The position numbers and the translations under genes were made by a program. Under the pieces are notes generated by a model. The model saw only the letters and a program-made list of their open reading frames with translations, searched no databases and had not been told where the DNA came from. From NCBI RefSeq assembly GCF_012641405.1, contig NZ_JABAII010000034.1, positions 1 to 36,780 of the forward strand: a stretch of 36,780 nt of DNA, given 5' to 3'. Below are positions 26,052 through 34,317 of this stretch, piece after piece (the first letter of the stretch is position 1; each line of letters starts with the position of its first letter). The DNA comes from Rhizobium sp. P40RR-XXII. GTDB lineage: Bacteria; Pseudomonadota; Alphaproteobacteria; Rhizobiales; Rhizobiaceae.

Positions 26052-26523
26052 TTATATTAGATTCAATTGTTTCAGGAGCTGTTTTCTGGCTTTGCTTCGG
26101 AGACGCGGACAGTTTCTTGAGTGTCGTAGACGGCACCACGGACCGCGCGGGTGGAACGGATAGCCGAGGCAAAGCAGTCCGGAAATCTTGCCCATATGGC
26201 GAAGCTCGTCCGCAATCATCCTGGCCACGCGACCGCTCATGGATTTTCCCGCGATGACGAGGGTCCCTTGCGAACCGAGCCGATCTATCACAGTTTCATA
26301 TTCCTGCTAAGGGTTCGGCGGGTAGGGGCGGCGACCGTTTTCCGGTGGAACGTCGTCCTGCCATGTAATCGAACTCGAGTCGGACAACCGGCTGGCCCCT
26401 GTCAGCAAATGTGGAAGACATGTTTTCCACACTTGCCGTGTCCATTGCACTGCCGGCCCCGTGGGCAAGGACGATCGTGATGTCAGCGTCTTGAGCACCG
26501 GTGACGAGGACGTCATGAGGCAT
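26052..26523 (-). pseudogene. KANL3/Tex30-type alpha/beta-hydrolase relic
   Basis: Starts after AGGAGAA with MPHDVLVTGAQDADITIVLA and HGAG, the oxyanion segment of this family. The frame breaks near 26300, then EYETVIDRLGSQGTLVIAGK and SMSGRVARMIADEL (nucleophile serine in GKSMSGR) follow in another frame. The reading leaves the family after GYPFHPRG, so the acid and histidine of the triad are lost. Frameshift plus C-terminal truncation make it non-functional. Confidence 0.7.
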
Positions 26524-26564
26524 TCAGGATTCTCCTGGTTTCGGGGAATCTATGTCAGTTGCGT

Positions 26565-26700
26565 AAAATAAATGCCGCTGCTTCCCGCATGGCCGTGGAA
26601 ACCGAGGGGCGGCACCGATACTATCGTCTTGCCGGTTCCCATATCGCGCTGGTGTACCATGCGGTCACTGCGGCGCGCCCGGAAGCGGAGGAAGTGCATG
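26565..26700 (+). pseudogene. Fragment of an ArsR-family repressor
   Basis: The frame ASRMAVETEGRHRYYRLAGS matches the wing and following strand of ArsR-type winged-helix regulators (typically QGRHRYYRLAGPEVA). Neither the recognition helix nor a proper start is left. It lies between the hydrolase relic and the MFS gene, both on the opposite strand, and may once have controlled one of them. Confidence 0.55.
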
Positions 26701-27906
26701 TTAAAGCTTTTGGGGCGGCTCTCCGGTGGAGTTGGCTGATGCCATTGTCTCACTCTTTGAACTGGACATCATCGCCAAAGCTGTAATGGTTCCAAGAACC
26801 AGCACCGACCATCCGAGGACGTCATAGCCTGCGCCGAAGACGGCGCTGATGGCGAGGGCGACCAACCCGGCGCTGCCGATCTGAAAGAACCCGACCAAAC
26901 CGGACGCTGTCGCTGACCGTCGATGTTCGCCTGCAACAGCGCCGGATACAGCCAGCGATAAGGACGAACCGTTGGCGAGGCTCACTAGGCACATCGGCAG
27001 AATGATCGTCCAGATGCCGGTCGTTTGCAAAAACGCGATACTGACGAAACTTAAGCCACCGCATACGAAGAAGGCGATCCCCGTGCCCGTTATGACGTCG
27101 TAGGGTACACGACCAAGCAGCTTCTTACTGACCACATTGGCGGCAATGATGCAGGCGGACAGAGGCAAATAGAGCCAGCCGCTCTCAGCCTCGCTCCAGC
27201 CTTCATGCTGAAAGAGGAACGGCGATTGGGTGAGATAGACAAACCACGCGCAGTAGATCGAGCAGACGATCACCACATATTTCCGAAAACTCCGGTCTGC
27301 CAGAACGGCGCCAAACCCGGACAACATTGCCTGCTTGTCGTGGCGCTTTTCCTTGGGGGCAGTCTCCGGCAAAAACACCAGCACGAGGGCGGGTGCCAGC
27401 AGGCCGAAAAGCCCGACGAACACGAAATCTGCCCTCCAGCCCCATGCTTCGGCGAGATGGCCGCCGATGGCGGGAGCCAGCGCTGGAGATAAAGAGACTA
27501 TAGGATAGACGATGGCGTAAACATGGGCGGATGCGGTCTTGTCGCACAGATCGGCAATGACTGCGCGTCCGATGACAAGACCGGACGCCGCGCCCACACC
27601 TTGCAACAGCCGCCAGAAAAGCAACGCGTTCACGCCGGATGCCGTGGAGCAGCCGATCGAAGCAGCGACGTATATCAGGATTCCGGCGATGAGCACGGGC
27701 TTGCGCCCATAGTGGTCGGACAAGGGGCCGTAACCCAATTGGGCTGTCGCAAGCGCGAGCAGGTAGATCGAAATGGTGGCCGGCATCAGCCGGTCGCTGA
27801 CCGCGAGATCAACAGCCATGCTGGGCATAGCAGGAAGATAGACATCGGAGGCGATGAGGCCGAAGGCGCTAAGTATTGCGACGACGAAGATGAGGGATGG
27901 GTGCAT
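26701..27906 (-). CDS. Bcr/CflA-type MFS multidrug exporter
   Basis: A 401-residue, twelve-helix transporter. LIASDVYLPAMPSMAVDL in helix 1 and GPLSDHYGRKP (motif A) after helix 2 identify the Bcr/CflA branch of drug-proton antiporters; GVNALLFWRLLQGVGAASGL is the motif B region. The frame is open up to 28032, but the ATG at 27906 gives the normal start and leaves a 128-base divergent promoter region shared with the LysR gene at 28035. Regulation by that LysR protein is likely. The substrate is unknown; relatives export bicyclomycin, chloramphenicol or dipeptides. Confidence 0.9.
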   Translation of the reverse strand: MHPSLIFVVAILSAFGLIASDVYLPAMPSMAVDLAVSDRLMPATISIYLLALATAQLGYGPLSDHYGRKPVLIAGILIYVAASIGCSTASGVNALLFWRLLQGVGAASGLVIGRAVIADLCDKTASAHVYAIVYPIVSLSPALAPAIGGHLAEAWGWRADFVFVGLFGLLAPALVLVFLPETAPKEKRHDKQAMLSGFGAVLADRSFRKYVVIVCSIYCAWFVYLTQSPFLFQHEGWSEAESGWLYLPLSACIIAANVVSKKLLGRVPYDVITGTGIAFFVCGGLSFVSIAFLQTTGIWTIILPMCLVSLANGSSLSLAVSGAVAGEHRRSATASGLVGFFQIGSAGLVALAISAVFGAGYDVLGWSVLVLGTITALAMMSSSKSETMASANSTGEPPQKL

Positions 27907-28034
27907 AAGAGGGTTCCGGGGTTGAGCGCATCGGCGCGTAGACAGTCTGTGTTCGGAACCTATCAGCGCGCCTGGGGTGTATAAATGCAGCTGAGTGCGG
28001 TACCATGATGCGAAATCGCAGCATGGAGGCATAA

Positions 28035-28925
28035 TTGAACTGGGATGATGTGCGCCTTTTCCTGGCTGTCAGCCGATCGGGAACTCTGCGCGGCGCAGCA
28101 CTGGAACTGGGGATTGATCAAACGACGGTCGGCCGTCGCATCGGCGCGCTCGAACAGTCGCTTGGCAGTCAGCTGTTCCTACGAATGCGAACCGGTCTGA
28201 TCCTGACGGACGGTGGCCGTGATGTGCTCGCCGTCGCTGAGAACATGGAGCGCATGGCAGTGTCCTTCATGCGGAGGTCCGAAGGGAGGGACGCGGAGAT
28301 TCAAGGTGAAGTTCGCGTCACCACTACAGATTCCCTTGCCTTGGATTTCGTCATACCAGCCATCGACAGCCTCCGGCGAAGCTACCCCGATGTGCGCGTG
28401 GTGCTTGGCACAACGACGCGGCTTCTCGATCTCGGCCGACGCGAAGCGGACGTGGCAATCCGAACGCGACGCCCGGAACAGCCAGATCTCATCCAGCGCC
28501 GTCTGGCTACCTGGCCTGTCGGGCTGTTCGCCAGCCGCTCCTATATCGAGCGCTGTGGCCTGCCGACACCCGGTAACGGCTTCGCAGGCCATGACATCGC
28601 CGTCTACAGACCGGGCGTGACCGAGCGGCAGGACGAGACGTTGGCAGGCGAGCAACGTCAAAAAGGCAAGATCGTCGCCGAACTCGATTCCAGCCTGATG
28701 CTTCAGACTGTCATCCGCTCGGGCATGGCAATCGGAGAGTTGCCGGAATATGTGGCTGAAAGGGACGACGGTCTGATACGAGTATGGCCCGAGAAGCAGC
28801 GCCAGCGCCCCTATGACGTGTGGCTTGCATTGCATAGCGACCTTGCCGCAACGCGGCGTGTACGCGTCGTTGTCGATGCCATCGCAAGTGCCTTCACGGC
28901 TCGTCGGAACGTTCCCCGCGAATAG
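28035..28925 (+). CDS. LysR-family regulator divergent from the MFS exporter
   Basis: A 296-residue regulator. Its helix-turn-helix (GTLRGAALELGIDQTTVGRR) has the D-Q-T-T-V-G-R-R signature of the subgroup often found next to transporters, and the ligand domain begins at EIQGEVRVTTTDSLALDFVI. It starts at a TTG, supported by a GGAGG site six bases upstream (28025-28029), with no ATG available in frame nearby. Divergent orientation to the Bcr/CflA gene indicates control of that exporter. Confidence 0.9.
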   Translation: MNWDDVRLFLAVSRSGTLRGAALELGIDQTTVGRRIGALEQSLGSQLFLRMRTGLILTDGGRDVLAVAENMERMAVSFMRRSEGRDAEIQGEVRVTTTDSLALDFVIPAIDSLRRSYPDVRVVLGTTTRLLDLGRREADVAIRTRRPEQPDLIQRRLATWPVGLFASRSYIERCGLPTPGNGFAGHDIAVYRPGVTERQDETLAGEQRQKGKIVAELDSSLMLQTVIRSGMAIGELPEYVAERDDGLIRVWPEKQRQRPYDVWLALHSDLAATRRVRVVVDAIASAFTARRNVPRE

Positions 28926-29134
28926 TGGGCAAAAGGCATCTTCTTGCCAAAATCAGCGTTGATGGAAAGCAGCACCTTTTGGCCTGCCAGGGGACGTCGC
29001 AAAGCCAACCGAGCATGTTCGAGCTGCTATATTCAATCTCGTCGGGAATGTCCGTCCGACTTTCGACAAGGTTGACGTTGAGCACCAGCTGGATGCCAAG
29101 CCCGCGGCAGTTCAGCGTGGATTGAAGTCTGTTT
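28926..29134. other. Short region of decayed sequence
   Basis: A plus-strand frame (HVRAAIFNLVGNVRPTFDKV and following) looks coding-like but has no start and no recognised family. It probably represents what replaced the lost part of the AbiEii toxin gene. Confidence 0.3.
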
Positions 29135-29251
29135 TCAAGCCCAAATCGGCGCGGGTTCTTCTGGTGCTGCTTCGCTACGCTGACTGCGCGACGCGACGAT
29201 GCGCAGCAGTGCCGCAAAATCCTTGTGGTTATGCAGGAAATCAGCTGGCAT
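29135..29251 (-). pseudogene. N-terminal stub of an AbiEii-type nucleotidyltransferase toxin
   Basis: MPADFLHNHKDFAALLRIVA is the typical beginning of toxins of the AbiEii/AbiGii family in alphaproteobacteria. Its ATG overlaps the antitoxin stop by 11 bases, the normal arrangement of AbiE operons. After about 22 residues the family likeness ends, and a stop follows at codon 39. The nucleotidyltransferase motif GG(T/S) and all catalytic acids are missing, so no toxin can be made from it. Confidence 0.65.
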
Positions 29252-29828
29252 GGGCGTCCGCTACGAGGCCGTTGAAGAATTTGCGAGTGCGCACTATGCC
29301 GTATTCCTTGGCGGCACGGGTGAGGGCGCGACGATCGCCTTGTAGGGCACGTTCTTTCACGCGGGCCAGTACCTGTTCACGGTCTTCGGCCAGATGGTCG
29401 AGATTGTTGACCAGGTCGACCAGCAGGAACTCTTTAGTCAGAGTTTTGGGGAAGGCCGGCTTCTTACGAAACTCGAATTCCCGACCGCCCAGGGTGAAGT
29501 TGCCATGGCGCTTATGGTTGTAGACGACGGTCTTGTTATAAAGTTGCGTCGCTCCGACACCCAGGCTGTTATAGGCGTTAGGCGAGGTGACGAGATAACG
29601 GTCGTCTTTCAGAAAGGCTTCGACGAGAGCAGCATCTTCCGCCGGCGCCTTGCCGAACGCGGTCTGCTTCGGCCGATGATAGACGCCGGTCGATAGTTTG
29701 GTCAGGTACCCCTCAGCCAGCAGCTGCTGCAGGTGCCGATCGACAGACGACGACCACTGAGCTAAGTCCTCCCGACGGTAGACCTTGCCGGACCGGAGAT
29801 GCTTTTTCAGTTCCTGTAACTTCGTCAT
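29241..29828 (-). CDS. AbiEi-like/DUF6088 antitoxin
   Basis: A 195-residue protein. The N-terminal winged helix-turn-helix (MTKLQELKKHLRSGKVYRRE, then VDRHLQQLLAEGYLTKLSTG) is the AbiEi antitoxin DNA-binding domain, followed by an antitoxin body (KDDRYLVTSPNAYNSLGVGA, REFEFRKKPAFPKTLTKEFL). In this type IV system the antitoxin represses its own operon and counters the nucleotidyltransferase toxin. The ATG at 29828 is preferred to the longer 29885 start because the extension is not conserved-looking. The toxin partner is only a stub, so this is an orphan antitoxin. Confidence 0.82.
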   Translation of the reverse strand: MTKLQELKKHLRSGKVYRREDLAQWSSSVDRHLQQLLAEGYLTKLSTGVYHRPKQTAFGKAPAEDAALVEAFLKDDRYLVTSPNAYNSLGVGATQLYNKTVVYNHKRHGNFTLGGREFEFRKKPAFPKTLTKEFLLVDLVNNLDHLAEDREQVLARVKERALQGDRRALTRAAKEYGIVRTRKFFNGLVADAHAS

Positions 29829-29930
29829 GGGATAGCTCCTGCACCCACCGTAGCAAAATATGGGGGTGAATGCAATTTTTTCCAAATTTCATGCAAAATG
29901 ATGTGTGCCCTGGAGACCTAAAGAGCTGAT

Positions 29931-30116
29931 ATGATGAAGCTATACAGCACATTCCTTCCGAAGATCCCCCCACTGGAACAATGTAAACTCGGAGACCGCC
30001 ATACCTTCTGCAAGGTCATGGGCGACGGCGGCTATATGCCGTGCCGTGTCAAACTCTATGTATTGGCCCGCATGGAGCAAAAGAAACTCAAAGGCAAACT
30101 CCATTCTAATCAATAA
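29931..30116 (+). CDS. Possible small basic protein, 61 residues
   Basis: A frame starting MMKLYSTFLPKIPPLEQCKL, with Cys, Lys and aromatic residues and a Lys-rich end (ARMEQKKLKGKLHSNQ). It is divergent from the antitoxin gene, and AAAGAG lies nine bases before its start. No family is recognised; it may be the beginning of a larger lost gene. Confidence 0.35.
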   Translation: MMKLYSTFLPKIPPLEQCKLGDRHTFCKVMGDGGYMPCRVKLYVLARMEQKKLKGKLHSNQ

Positions 30117-30484
30117 TTTGCCAGTTTTCCTGGGGTGTTTTTGGTTCGAATCCCTTCACATCATACGGATCCGATTTTGTTGAGTTTGGGTCGTGATCTT
30201 TACAAAGTCGCTTTGCAGCCGAGGCGGGATGACTGCTCTGCGCCTGCATTGCTGTCGTCGAACAAGTGGTTCACAGTCTTAGAAGCTGCCGCCCCGGACC
30301 GGCCAGTCACGGCCGCCGACACATTGTTGCCGCCGCGCAGCCGTCGACGCATGCCGAGACTGCTGCCTGAGAAATATCAACTACGAGCGTCGTTGCGAGG
30401 CTGGTTTGCCGCACAGTAACGGATCGCGAACCTGTTTGGGGCGTGCGCCTTGGGGAACGTCAAGGTCCCATCATGATAGCAAAC
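30117..30484. other. Region without a supported gene
   Basis: Contains repeat copy B (30143-30235). A 94-codon plus-strand frame at 30135 overlaps it but has no family likeness. Confidence 0.4.
30143..30235 (+). repeat. Dispersed repeat copy B (tRNA T-arm-like start)
   Basis: Partner of the copy at 14729-14820, same orientation, 15.4 kb apart. GGTTCGAATCCC at its start is the canonical tRNA T-loop sequence, but no acceptor, D or anticodon arm precedes it. The segment between the copies carries the exonuclease, toxin-antitoxin, autotransporter and AbiE genes. Confidence 0.6.
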
Positions 30485-30513
30485 CGCGCCAGTGCGAGCG
30501 GAGCACTGGCGCG
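30485..30513 (-). terminator. Terminator of the cyn/DUF1348 operon
   Basis: CGCGCCAGTGC at 30485-30495 pairs perfectly with GCACTGGCGCG at 30503-30513 (11-bp stem, 7-base loop), 24 bases after the DUF1348 stop. On the minus strand the stem is followed by GTTTGCT, a weak T-rich stretch. Confidence 0.6.
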
Positions 30514-30536
30514 ATCGACGAGAAGTGGTGCGTCGC

Positions 30537-31001
30537 TCAGAGGCCCAGGTCACTCAGCGACGGATGGTCATCCGGACGGCGGCCAAGGGGCCAGTGGTAT
30601 TTGCGATCCGCTTCAGCGATTGGCATCTCGTTGATGCTGGCGTGCCGATGTGACATCAGTCCATCCTCGGCGAAGAGCCAGTTCTCGTTCCCGTAAGCGC
30701 GGAACCATTGCCCACCGTCGTCACGGTATTCATAGGCATAACGCACCGCGATGCGGTTGTCCGTAAAGGCCCACAGCTCTTTGATGAGCCGGTATTCGTG
30801 TTCTTTGTTCCACTTGCGCGTCAGGAAAGCCCGGGCCTCTTCTCGATTGGTCGCGAATTCGACCCGGTTACGCCAGCGTGTATCGAGTGTATAGGCCAGA
30901 GCGACCTTCGCCGCATCGCGCGTGTTCCAGCCATCTTCGGCCAGGCGAACCTTTTCGATGGCAGTTTCTCGGGTGAACGGGGGGAGTGGGGGACGTGTCA
31001 T
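30537..31001 (-). CDS. DUF1348 (NTF2-like) protein
   Basis: From the ATG at 31001 (AAAGGAA site seven bases upstream) a 154-residue DUF1348 protein of the SnoaL/NTF2-like fold begins: MTRPPLPPFTRETAIEKVRL, WNTRDAAKVALAYTLDTRWR, RYAYEYRDDGGQWFRAYGNE, WPLGRRPDDHPSL. This is the usual family length. The frame continues upstream to 31139 and there encodes what looks like a twin-arginine-style signal (MQRRTFITAIPAVALAGSAL), joined through the ribosome binding site. That part is probably a leftover of another gene. It is third in line behind cynT and cynS. The biochemical function of the family is unknown. Confidence 0.85.
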   Translation of the reverse strand: MTRPPLPPFTRETAIEKVRLAEDGWNTRDAAKVALAYTLDTRWRNRVEFATNREEARAFLTRKWNKEHEYRLIKELWAFTDNRIAVRYAYEYRDDGGQWFRAYGNENWLFAEDGLMSHRHASINEMPIAEADRKYHWPLGRRPDDHPSLSDLGL

Positions 31002-31107
31002 GATGTTTCCTTTCGTGATTTGAACGGTTGCGGCAAGCGCGGAGCCCGCAAGGGCCACAGCGGGGATCGCGGTAATGAAAGTGCGACGTTGCATACGAAC
31101 AGCGTGG

Positions 31108-31578
31108 TCAAAACGGCTTGGTCGGAAGGTACTTGCCATCCAGCGTGATCACGGCGCGCGAGCCGCCTTCCGGATCTTCAACCTTCTTGATGTACAACTT
31201 GAAGTTGATGGCGCTGATGATGCCATCGCCGAATTTTTCGTGGACCAGAGCTTTCAGCGTCGTCCCATAGACCTGCACGATCTCGTAAAAGCGGTAGATG
31301 GTCGGATCGGTCGGTACACCGTTTCCAATGCTGCCGCGGACCGGAACCGTCTGAAGCAGGGCAACGGCGTCGTCGTCGAGATCGAGTGTCTTGCCCACGG
31401 CCTTGGCGGCGTCCGCCGGAAGCGGATGCTGGCCGAGGAGGGCGGCGGTGACGAAGGCCTCCGACAGACCGGTGCCCTCAGTGATCTGGGCGTAGCTCAG
31501 GTCCTTCTTGAGTTTCGATGCGAGGATGACGTCCGTCAGGTCCTGGCGAGCGGTTTGTGTGGCTTGGGACTGCAACAT
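31108..31578 (-). CDS. cynS: Cyanate hydratase (cyanase)
   Basis: A 156-residue enzyme that decomposes cyanate with bicarbonate to carbamate and CO2, the carbamate then giving ammonia. The catalytic residues Arg96, Glu99 and Ser122 are all at the same numbers as in the E. coli enzyme (RFYEI and GIISAINFKLY segments), and the length is identical. The N-terminal helical domain (SYAQITEGTGLSEAFVTAAL) is complete. Thirty bases after cynT, same strand. The protein forms a cytoplasmic decamer in known cases. It lets the cell detoxify cyanate and use it as a nitrogen source. Confidence 0.96.
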   Translation of the reverse strand: MLQSQATQTARQDLTDVILASKLKKDLSYAQITEGTGLSEAFVTAALLGQHPLPADAAKAVGKTLDLDDDAVALLQTVPVRGSIGNGVPTDPTIYRFYEIVQVYGTTLKALVHEKFGDGIISAINFKLYIKKVEDPEGGSRAVITLDGKYLPTKPF

Positions 31579-31608
31579 TGGTATTTTCTCCGTGGTTGGG
31601 ATTGGGGT

Positions 31609-32268
31609 TCAGGCAACGCGCCTAGCTTGATATCTGATGGCGCGGACTTCGGGATTTTCCGCGAGGGAGACGAAGGCGCCCCTGCTGCCATCGAAAGCTT
31701 CGATAAGGCCGCTGGCGATGTCGTAAATCCAGCCATGCAGGGTGATGCGCCCCTCTTCGAGGGCCAGCCGCACCGAGGGGTGGGTCTGGATATTAGCGAG
31801 CTGGGCGATCACGTTCTCGCGCACCATGGCTGCGACCTTGGCGGACTCATCCTTGTGCTGGCGGGCTTCGTTCACGACACGGGCAGAGTCTGCGTAACGC
31901 AACCAGCTGCCGACGGCGGGCATGTGATCCAGGCACTTGCACGTCGCGATGGCGGTCATCGCGCCGCAGTCGGAGTGGCCACAAATCACGATGTCCGAGA
32001 CCTGCAATGCCGCGACAGCGTACTCCACCGAAGCAGAAACGCCGCCCGGTTCTGGGCCGTAGGAGGGAACGATGTTGCCAGCGTTTCGAATGACGAAGAG
32101 GTCGCCCGGCTCGCGCTGGGTAACCAGCTCAGGCACCAGGCGGCTATCCGAGCAGGAAATGAACAGGGCCCGCGGGCTCTGCTGATTTGCCAGATCCTTG
32201 AACAGCTTAACCCGTTCAGGAAAGGCCTCCCTCTGGAACTTCAAAAAGCCGTCAATAATGTCTCTCAT
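31609..32268 (-). CDS. cynT: Beta-carbonic anhydrase of the cyanate operon
   Basis: A 219-residue zinc enzyme, the same length as E. coli CynT. Cys39-Ser-Asp41-Ser-Arg43, His98 and Cys101 (ICGHSDCGA) make the zinc site and the Asp-Arg dyad. It rehydrates CO2 to bicarbonate so that cyanase does not run out of its co-substrate. First gene of the operon, divergent from cynR, with the promoter in the 110-base gap. Confidence 0.95.
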   Translation of the reverse strand: MRDIIDGFLKFQREAFPERVKLFKDLANQQSPRALFISCSDSRLVPELVTQREPGDLFVIRNAGNIVPSYGPEPGGVSASVEYAVAALQVSDIVICGHSDCGAMTAIATCKCLDHMPAVGSWLRYADSARVVNEARQHKDESAKVAAMVRENVIAQLANIQTHPSVRLALEEGRITLHGWIYDIASGLIEAFDGSRGAFVSLAENPEVRAIRYQARRVA

Positions 32269-32321
32269 CGCTGCAATCTCCGTTTCTCGATCTGTTGAGA
32301 TGAGGCTACGGAAGGCGTGGC

Positions 32322-32364
32322 ATAATGTAAAAGTCTCGTTTATTATGAGGTGGATTAGATAATC
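32322..32364. promoter_or_regulatory. Putative CynR-binding region
   Basis: In the cynT-cynR gap ATAAT (32322-32326) and ATTAT (32342-32346) form an AT-rich interrupted dyad, followed by GATTAGATAATC (32353-32364), itself a near-perfect palindrome. The layout suits a LysR regulator controlling both directions. Inferred from position and symmetry only. Confidence 0.45.
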
Positions 32365-32378
32365 TTATAGGTTCGACC

Positions 32379-33275
32379 ATGCTCGCCCGACAGGTTCGTT
32401 ATTTTCTCGCAGTGGCGGAGCATCAGAGCTTCACACGGGCCGCAGACGCCCTGCACGTCTCCCAGCCGGCGCTTTCGCAGCAAGTCAGGTTGATGGAGGA
32501 AAGCCTCGGCGTGCAGTTGTTCGACCGTTCAGGGCGCACAACGCGGTTGACGGATTCCGGAGAGGTCTATCTGCAATATGTGCGCCGCGCTTCGCAGGAG
32601 TTTCGGGAAGCCAAGCGCGCTATCCACGACGTGAGCGATCTCAGCCGTGGGGCGTTGCGCGTTGCAGTGACGCCAACGTTCACGACATATCTGGTCGGCC
32701 CTCTCGTCGAGGCGTTCCACAGTCGCTACCCGAATATCTCCCTCAACGTGCGGGAGATTTCCCAGGAGCATATGGAGGACCTGCTCCTGTTCGATGAGAT
32801 CGATGTCGGGATCGCGTTCTCCGCCACCCTGACACCCGACCTCGATCTCGATCATCTACTGGTGGAGACCCTCGCTCTGGTCGTCAGTACGGATCATGCC
32901 CTGGCGAGTGAAACGTCGATCGGGCTTGAGACCCTGAGCGCCGAGTCATTGGTGCTGCTGAGCGCTGAGTTCGCCACTCGCGATCAGATTGACCGATTCT
33001 GTCGGCAGCACGATATTCGCCCGAAAGTACAGATAGAGGCCAACTCCATCAGCGCGGTGATCGAAATTGTCCGTAGGACGCGGCTGTCGACACTCCTGCC
33101 TGCAACAATCGCGTTCGCACATCAGGATCTGAAAGCAATTACCCTCGATCCGGTGCGCTTGCAGCGCACCGCCGTTCTGATGCAGCGTAAAGATGCATAC
33201 AGAAGCGCGGCGGCGCGGGTCTTTATCGAGCTTGCGAAGGAGGTAGCTACTGAATTCGGCGGATCACTGATTTGA
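32379..33275 (+). CDS. cynR: LysR-family activator of the cyanate operon
   Basis: A 298-residue regulator, one less than E. coli CynR. The helix-turn-helix (SFTRAADALHVSQPALSQQV) and a ligand domain with the CynR-like run LSRGALRVAVTPTFTTYLVG are complete. Divergent from cynT over 110 bases. CynR proteins activate cynTS when cyanate is present and repress their own gene. No clear terminator follows; the next 230 bases hold no gene. Confidence 0.92.
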   Translation: MLARQVRYFLAVAEHQSFTRAADALHVSQPALSQQVRLMEESLGVQLFDRSGRTTRLTDSGEVYLQYVRRASQEFREAKRAIHDVSDLSRGALRVAVTPTFTTYLVGPLVEAFHSRYPNISLNVREISQEHMEDLLLFDEIDVGIAFSATLTPDLDLDHLLVETLALVVSTDHALASETSIGLETLSAESLVLLSAEFATRDQIDRFCRQHDIRPKVQIEANSISAVIEIVRRTRLSTLLPATIAFAHQDLKAITLDPVRLQRTAVLMQRKDAYRSAAARVFIELAKEVATEFGGSLI

Positions 33276-33508
33276 TCGATTTATGCGGAATTGGGAAGCC
33301 ACGGCCACTACAGGCCAAAGCCAGTGCCGCAGCCGCGCGAACGCAGATCGCAGCGGATCCCACCGGGCCATCGTCGACCAAGAGAACCCCAAGCTATCGG
33401 ACGTAAGTGATGCGTCTCTAGCTGCCGTATCGGATCCCAATATGACTTTGTTGGCAAGACTGCGCTGATCGGTGGCGTGCCGCGGCAATCCGGAGAGAGA
33501 CGTCAATC

Positions 33509-34147
33509 CTACCGAAGGAGGCCGTCGCGCCCGAACTCGTCCCATCCACTTAACGTGGTCGCGGCTTCCTCCGCACGTTCAGTTTGTTCGGCTTTTTCCT
33601 TTTTCTTCAGCGAACGCGTCAGCTTCGCCTGATACGCGGCCCTCCTGCGATTTTCCGCTTTCGCCGCAGCGTCTTCCTCCCTCCATTCGTCCACGGCGCC
33701 GCGATCGAGCAGATCCTCAACAACTCGGGGGTCGAATACGTGAAAGGTAATTCCCCTTGCGCGCCCTTGCAGCCGAACCGTTCGCGTTCCGGCGCTGGGC
33801 AGGCGACCGTCTTCAAGCCAGCGCTTCCGCTCTGATGCGGTGATCGTCAGAATATCCTCGATCTCACGAGGAATGATCGGAAGGTCTGCGATGTCGTCGA
33901 GCGCACTGGAAACGGCCAATGCCGCTGCTCTGAATGCCGTCTTCGAAGTCTCTGGCATGACGAGGATGAGCCCGCCTGCCTGCATATCCAGCGACTTCCG
34001 GACCGGAGATGGTAGCCGGGAGCGGATTTCCTGCAGGATTCCCTTCACTCTGACACCGGATCCGAGGGTCGCAACCACGGGAAGCGGCCACTCCCTGATC
34101 AGTTCGGGATCGTCGCTTTCCTTCTTTTTCGTCTTCGTCTTGGGCAT
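33509..34147 (-). CDS. Conserved-looking hypothetical protein, charged coiled-coil end
   Basis: About 212 residues from the ATG at 34147 (MPKTKTKKKESDDPELIREW). The middle has a folded look (LLDRGAVDEWREEDAAAKAE is preceded by several beta-like stretches such as GITFHVFDPRVVEDL and TITASERKRWLEDGRLPSAG). The C-terminus is a long Lys/Glu/Ala helix (SLKKKEKAEQTERAEEAA), probably a coiled coil. The segment around SERKRWLEDGRLPSAGTR suggests a helix-turn-helix-like DNA contact, but this is weak. A longer start at 34207 is possible. I do not recognise the family. Confidence 0.6.
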   Translation of the reverse strand: MPKTKTKKKESDDPELIREWPLPVVATLGSGVRVKGILQEIRSRLPSPVRKSLDMQAGGLILVMPETSKTAFRAAALAVSSALDDIADLPIIPREIEDILTITASERKRWLEDGRLPSAGTRTVRLQGRARGITFHVFDPRVVEDLLDRGAVDEWREEDAAAKAENRRRAAYQAKLTRSLKKKEKAEQTERAEEAATTLSGWDEFGRDGLLR

Positions 34148-34317
34148 GTCGCAGCAGATGGTGTCGAAGGAGCCGCGCGTCAACGGAACTTGGATTGATT
34201 TTCCCACGTTCTCGCAGCGAGAGAAACCCCGTAGTCAATGACGCGAAACAGGTCGACGTCTAAAACGCTATTGAGAAGGAACTGGACTCCCTTAGAGCCA
34301 CGTACGACCGCGACCAG

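Noticed and set aside
30143..30235. A tRNA gene at the GGTTCGAATCCC sequence
   Set aside because: No acceptor, D or anticodon arm can be folded upstream; only the T-arm-like piece is present.
31075..32298. A 407-codon plus-strand frame
   Set aside because: Antisense to cynS and cynT; these have full catalytic sites.
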